Both the position numbers and the translations under genes were made by a program. Shown here piece by piece: positions 5,399 through 8,268 of a stretch of DNA of 8,268 nt. The notes under the pieces are model-generated. The model saw only the letters and a list, made by a program, of their open reading frames with translations. It had not been told where the DNA came from and ran no database searches. The stretch's first letter is position 1. Each line of letters begins with the position of its first letter. The DNA is from Halorhodospira sp. (GTDB taxonomy: Bacteria > Pseudomonadota > Gammaproteobacteria > Nitrococcales > Halorhodospiraceae): positions 1 to 8,268 of the forward strand of contig SKYL01000108.1 in NCBI GenBank assembly GCA_007127935.1. The letters run 5' to 3'.

Positions 5399-7672
5399 TC
5401 AGGCGCCTTCCGTATCCTGTTCCCGCACGTGGATGGAGAGTTCGCCGCCCCCGACGGTGACCTCCACCTCGCCACCACCGGCCAGATCACCGAACAGCAG
5501 CCGCTCGGCCAGGGGCTTCTTGATGTACTGCTGGATCACCCGCGCCATGGGCCGGGCGCCCATCTGCGGATCGTAGCCCTTCTCGCCGATCCACCGCCGC
5601 GCCGCGCCGTCCACCATCAAGGTCACCCGCTTCTCGGCCAGTTGCACCGAGAGTTCGCGGATGAACTTGTCCACCACCCGCTGGATGGTATCGGGGTCGA
5701 GGGACTGGAACTGGACGACCGCGTCCAACCGGTTGCGGAACTCCGGGGTGAAGGTCCGGCGGATCGCCTCCATGCCGTCGGCCTCCCCTGCCGCGGTGGT
5801 GAAGCCGATGGCCCGTTTGCTCATCTCCTCGGCCCCGGCATTGGTGGTCATCACCACGATCACGTTGCGGAAATCCGCCTCACGGCCGTTGTTGTCGGTC
5901 AGAGTCCCGTGATCCATCACCTGCAAGAGCAAGTTGAAGACGTCCGGGTGGGCCTTCTCGATCTCGTCCAGCAGGACCACCGAGTGGGGGTGCTTGATCA
6001 CCTCCTCGGTGAGCAGCCCACCCTGGTCGTACCCGACGTAGCCCGGAGGCGCACCGATCAGGCGGGAGACCGCGTGGCGCTCCATGTACTCCGACATGTC
6101 GAAGCGGATCAGCGGCACGCCGGTCAGTTCGGCCAACTGCCGGGTCACCTCGGTCTTGCCGACGCCGGTGGGACCAGCGAAGAGGAACGAGCCCACCGGC
6201 CGGTCGGGCTGACCCAGTCCGGCCCGGGACATCTTGATGGTGGAGGCCAGCGTCTCGATGGCCTCCTCCTGCCCGAAGATCAAGCCCTTCAGGTCGGTCT
6301 CCAGGTTCTCCAGGATCTTCATATCGGTGGCCGAGACCCGCCGCGGCGGGATGCGGGCGATCTTGGCCACGATGGACTCGATATCGGGCAGGCCCACCGT
6401 CTTGCGCCGCTTGGAGCGGGGGCGCAGGCGCAGGCGGGCGCCGGCCTCGTCGATGACGTCGATGGCCTTGTCGGGCAGGCGGCGATCATTGATGTACTTG
6501 GCCGACAGCTCGGCGGCGGCCTGGAGCGCCGGCTCGGTGAAGCGGACGCCGTGGTGCTCCTCGAAGCGCGATTTCAGCCCGCGCAGGATCTGCACCGTCT
6601 CGTCCACCGTCGGCTCGCCCACATCGATCTTCTGGAAGCGGCGCGCCAGCGCCCGGTCCTTCTCGAAGATGCCGCGGTACTCCTGGTACGTAGTGGAGCC
6701 GACACACCGCAACTCACCGGAGGCGAGCATTGGCTTGATCAGGTTGGAGGCGTCCATGACACCGCCGGAGGCGGAGCCGGCGCCGATGATGGTGTGGATC
6801 TCATCAATGAAGAGGATCGACCCGTGCTCCTTCTTCAACTGCTGGAGCAACGCCTTCAACCGCTTCTCAAAGTCGCCCCGGTACTTGGTGCCGGCCACCA
6901 GGGCGCCAAGATCGAGGGCGTAGATGGTGCTCTCCTTGAGGATATCGGGCACTTCACCTTCGACGATGAGCTTGGCCAGCCCCTCGGCGATGGCGGTCTT
7001 GCCGACCCCGGCCTCACCGACGAAAAGCGGGTTGTTCTTACGGCGTCGGCAGAGCACCTGCACCGTGCGCTCGATCTCGTGGCGGCGGCCGATGAGGGGA
7101 TCGATCTGCCCTGCCCGGGCGCGGGCGTTCAGGTTGGTGGCGAACTGCTCCAACGGCGAATTGCCCTGGGGAGCGGGCTCGGCGGTACCCTCCTCCTCTG
7201 CGGGGCCGGCCTCTTCCTTGCCCAACTCCTCGTCGCCACTGACGCTGGAGATGCCGTGGGAGATATAGTTCACCACATCGAGGCGGGAGATGTTCTGCTT
7301 GTGCAGGAAGTAGACCGCCTGGGACTCCTGCTCGCTGAAGATCGCCACCAATACGTTGGCACCGGTGACCTCCCGCTTGCCGGAGGACTGCACATGGAGA
7401 ATGGCGCGCTGGAGGACGCGCTGAAAGCCCAGCGTCGGCTGGGTTTCGCGGCTGTCGTTGACCGGCAGCAGCGGGGTGGTCTCCGCCAGGAAGGCCTGGA
7501 GGTCCTGCCGCAACCGGTCGATATTGGCGCCGCACGCCTTCAGAACCTGGGACGCGGCGGGATTGTCCGTCAGGGCCAGCAACAAGTGCTCCACCGTCAG
7601 GAACTCGTGACGCTTCTCCCGCGCATCTTTGAAGGCCAGGTTCAGGGTGAACTCCAGCTCTTTACTCAACAT
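5399..7672 (-). CDS. clpA: ClpA, AAA+ unfoldase of ClpAP
   Basis: ATP-dependent unfoldase that threads substrates into ClpP; partner of the adaptor ClpS. At 757 residues it is almost exactly E. coli length (758). Domains: N-domain (about 1-142, two Clp-N repeats, docking site for ClpS), an acidic Glu/Ala/Pro linker (about 146-174), D1 with Walker A GEAGVGKT (Lys225) and Walker B ILFIDE (Asp290-Glu291), and D2 with GPTGVGKT (Lys506) and VVLLDE (Asp569-Glu570). The D2 pore loop is GYVGYDQGG. IGF at 622-624 is the ClpP-binding loop (IGL in E. coli). No ClpB-type middle coiled-coil lies between D1 and D2, so this is ClpA rather than ClpB. The ATG at 7672 has GAGG (7685-7682) 9 nt upstream; a three-codon out-of-frame ORF lies between. 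It lies 85 nt downstream of clpS on the same strand. No stop or frameshift is seen. Confidence 0.98.
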   Translation of the reverse strand: MLSKELEFTLNLAFKDAREKRHEFLTVEHLLLALTDNPAASQVLKACGANIDRLRQDLQAFLAETTPLLPVNDSRETQPTLGFQRVLQRAILHVQSSGKREVTGANVLVAIFSEQESQAVYFLHKQNISRLDVVNYISHGISSVSGDEELGKEEAGPAEEEGTAEPAPQGNSPLEQFATNLNARARAGQIDPLIGRRHEIERTVQVLCRRRKNNPLFVGEAGVGKTAIAEGLAKLIVEGEVPDILKESTIYALDLGALVAGTKYRGDFEKRLKALLQQLKKEHGSILFIDEIHTIIGAGSASGGVMDASNLIKPMLASGELRCVGSTTYQEYRGIFEKDRALARRFQKIDVGEPTVDETVQILRGLKSRFEEHHGVRFTEPALQAAAELSAKYINDRRLPDKAIDVIDEAGARLRLRPRSKRRKTVGLPDIESIVAKIARIPPRRVSATDMKILENLETDLKGLIFGQEEAIETLASTIKMSRAGLGQPDRPVGSFLFAGPTGVGKTEVTRQLAELTGVPLIRFDMSEYMERHAVSRLIGAPPGYVGYDQGGLLTEEVIKHPHSVVLLDEIEKAHPDVFNLLLQVMDHGTLTDNNGREADFRNVIVVMTTNAGAEEMSKRAIGFTTAAGEADGMEAIRRTFTPEFRNRLDAVVQFQSLDPDTIQRVVDKFIRELSVQLAEKRVTLMVDGAARRWIGEKGYDPQMGARPMARVIQQYIKKPLAERLLFGDLAGGGEVEVTVGGGELSIHVREQDTEGA

Positions 7673-7700
7673 GCCATTACACCTCGACTGATGGCTTGGT

Positions 7701-7738
7701 CAGCCCCGCCATCCATTGGACTGAGTTCCAACGGGCTG
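7701..7738 (-). repeat. Nested inverted repeat in the clpS-clpA gap
   Basis: CAGCCC (7701-7706) pairs with GGGCTG (7733-7738), enclosing a second pair TTGGA (7716-7720) and TCCAA (7727-7731) with a 6-nt loop. In the minus-strand mRNA this would form a two-tier hairpin about 30 nt before the clpA start. There is no U-run after it, so it is not an intrinsic terminator. It may affect mRNA processing or the ClpS:ClpA ratio; function is inferred and the stems are short. Confidence 0.4.
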
Positions 7739-7757
7739 GTTCCGGCGCAACGACGGA

Positions 7758-8078
7758 TCACGCTTCTTCCATAGTACACAGCAGGGGATGATCGTGCTGC
7801 CGTGCGAAGTCGTTCACCAGTGATACCTTCGTCTCCGCCACATCGTAACTGAACAGTCCGCACACCCCTTTGCCCTTAGTATGGACCTGCAACATCACGT
7901 GCGTCGCCTTCGATCGATCCATCCCGAAAAACCGCTGCAACACCTCCACGACGAACTCCATCGGAGTGTAGTCGTCGTTCAGCAGGATGACCTTGTAGAG
8001 GGGCGGACGCCGCAGTTTCGGTTGGGCCTCCTCCACCTCGGCGTGGCTGAGATCGGGCTTGTCGGGTTCCTCGCTCAT
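7758..8078 (-). CDS. clpS: ClpS, N-degron adaptor of ClpAP
   Basis: Binds proteins with N-terminal Leu, Phe, Tyr or Trp and hands them to ClpA. The 106 residues match E. coli ClpS in length and numbering. A flexible acidic N-terminal extension (1-25) is followed by the core YKVILLNDDYTPMEFVVEVL. Asn34, Asp35 and Asp36 together with His66 (QVHTKGKG) coincide with the E. coli residues that hold the N-terminal amino group, and Met40 with the gatekeeper of the specificity pocket. SYDVAETKV (77-85) is the conserved late motif. The ATG at 8078 gives MSEEPDK; the upstream ribosome site is weak. It is first in a clpS-clpA unit, and Aat and Bpt, which make its ligands, are encoded just beyond clpA. 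Confidence 0.97.
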   Translation of the reverse strand: MSEEPDKPDLSHAEVEEAQPKLRRPPLYKVILLNDDYTPMEFVVEVLQRFFGMDRSKATHVMLQVHTKGKGVCGLFSYDVAETKVSLVNDFARQHDHPLLCTMEEA

Positions 8079-8150
8079 TCTGAAGTGTCGTCAATGATCC
8101 GGAGGCAATGTGAACGGTAACCGCCGGCAGGTCCGCCTTCCCGTGTATCA

Positions 8151-8180
8151 ATTCTATATAGCGGGTAAGGGAACCGCCAA
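8151..8180 (-). promoter_or_regulatory. Possible sigma-70-like promoter for clpS-clpA
   Basis: On the minus strand, TTGGCG (8180-8175) is followed after 18 nt by TAGAAT (8156-8151), inside a conspicuous AT-rich patch (CTATATAGAATTGATA). The predicted start near 8144 gives a leader of about 65 nt. TATAGA, 2 nt earlier with 16-nt spacing, is an alternative -10. The leader also holds a small palindrome, CGGTAACCG (8115-8123), of unknown meaning. Confidence 0.5.
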
Positions 8181-8226
8181 CGCCCATTTTGCGGCGCCCC
8201 GGCCATCGGTATCTATGTCCGGGGAC

Positions 8227-8260
8227 AAAAAACGCCCGGGCCGTTGCCACGGCCCGGGCG
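8227..8260 (-). terminator. Intrinsic terminator of a gene outside the window
   Basis: Read on the minus strand, a perfect 12-bp GC-rich stem (8260-8249 with 8244-8233) and a 4-nt loop (GGCA) are followed directly by six T residues (8232-8227). On the plus strand the hairpin is not followed by a T-run, so it acts on minus-strand transcripts. It must end a gene lying beyond 8268 and separates it from the clpS promoter. Confidence 0.9.
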
Positions 8261-8268
8261 CCTTGAAC

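Noticed and set aside
5399..7672. ClpB or ClpC instead of ClpA
   Set aside because: There is no middle coiled-coil insertion, the length equals ClpA, the ClpP loop is IGF, and clpS is adjacent.
5429..7774. A 781-codon plus-strand open frame antisense to clpA
   Set aside because: Its first codon positions pair with clpA third positions. With A rare at those third positions, T-initial stop codons hardly occur, so the frame stays open by composition. Its His/Leu/Gly/Asp-rich translation has no recognisable domain, while ClpA opposite is fully conserved.
7666..7863. 65-codon minus-strand open frame spanning the clpS-clpA gap
   Set aside because: It overlaps the clpS 3' end in another frame, shows no conserved motif, and its only plausible piece is the three-codon ORF reported separately.
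1..8268. A previously undescribed multi-gene system
   Set aside because: All seven genes belong to well-known housekeeping families with intact motifs; no unknown protein, repeat array, transposase, integrase or composition break was found.

Overview
The window is GC-rich chromosomal core sequence, most likely from a gammaproteobacterium. IF1 and ClpA resemble the E. coli and Pseudomonas proteins closely from memory. The neighbourhood ftsK ... aat-bpt-infA, followed by clpA-clpS facing back, is a classic gammaproteobacterial arrangement. The high GC content and the alanine dehydrogenase gene next to ftsK would fit a halophilic or Ectothiorhodospiraceae-type genus, but that is only a guess. 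I see no mobile elements, CRISPR array, rRNA or tRNA genes.

Layout. On the minus strand, bases 1-2365 hold ftsK, cut off at its 3' end by the window edge. Its GTG start overlaps the 3' end of ald (alanine dehydrogenase, 2358-3464), so ald-ftsK is a translationally coupled pair. A 107-bp AT-richer divergent promoter region separates ald from the plus-strand set aat (3572-4318), bpt (4315-5046, 4-nt overlap) and infA (5151-5369, with its own sigma-70-like promoter). The plus-strand set converges, across a 29-bp gap, on the minus-strand pair clpS (7758-8078) then clpA (5399-7672). Upstream of clpS lie a likely promoter and, at the right edge, a strong intrinsic terminator closing a further minus-strand transcription unit outside the window.

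How the genes work together. Aat and Bpt attach Leu or Phe to protein N-termini. ClpS binds such N-degrons and delivers them to ClpA, which unfolds them into ClpP (not in the window). Four proteins of the bacterial N-degron (Leu/N-end rule) pathway are therefore within 4.5 kb, with translation initiation factor IF1 embedded between them. FtsK is the septal DNA translocase. Ald links pyruvate, ammonia and L-alanine.

Every gene over about 60 codons is a recognised family. I did not find a new multi-gene system. The points worth checking are regulatory: the ald-ftsK coupling, the shared divergent -10 region, a nested hairpin and a three-codon leader ORF before clpA, and a GC-rich palindrome at the aat-bpt junction. 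Intergenic gaps are all under 200 bp. The many long open frames antisense to ftsK and clpA are by-products of high GC at third codon positions.
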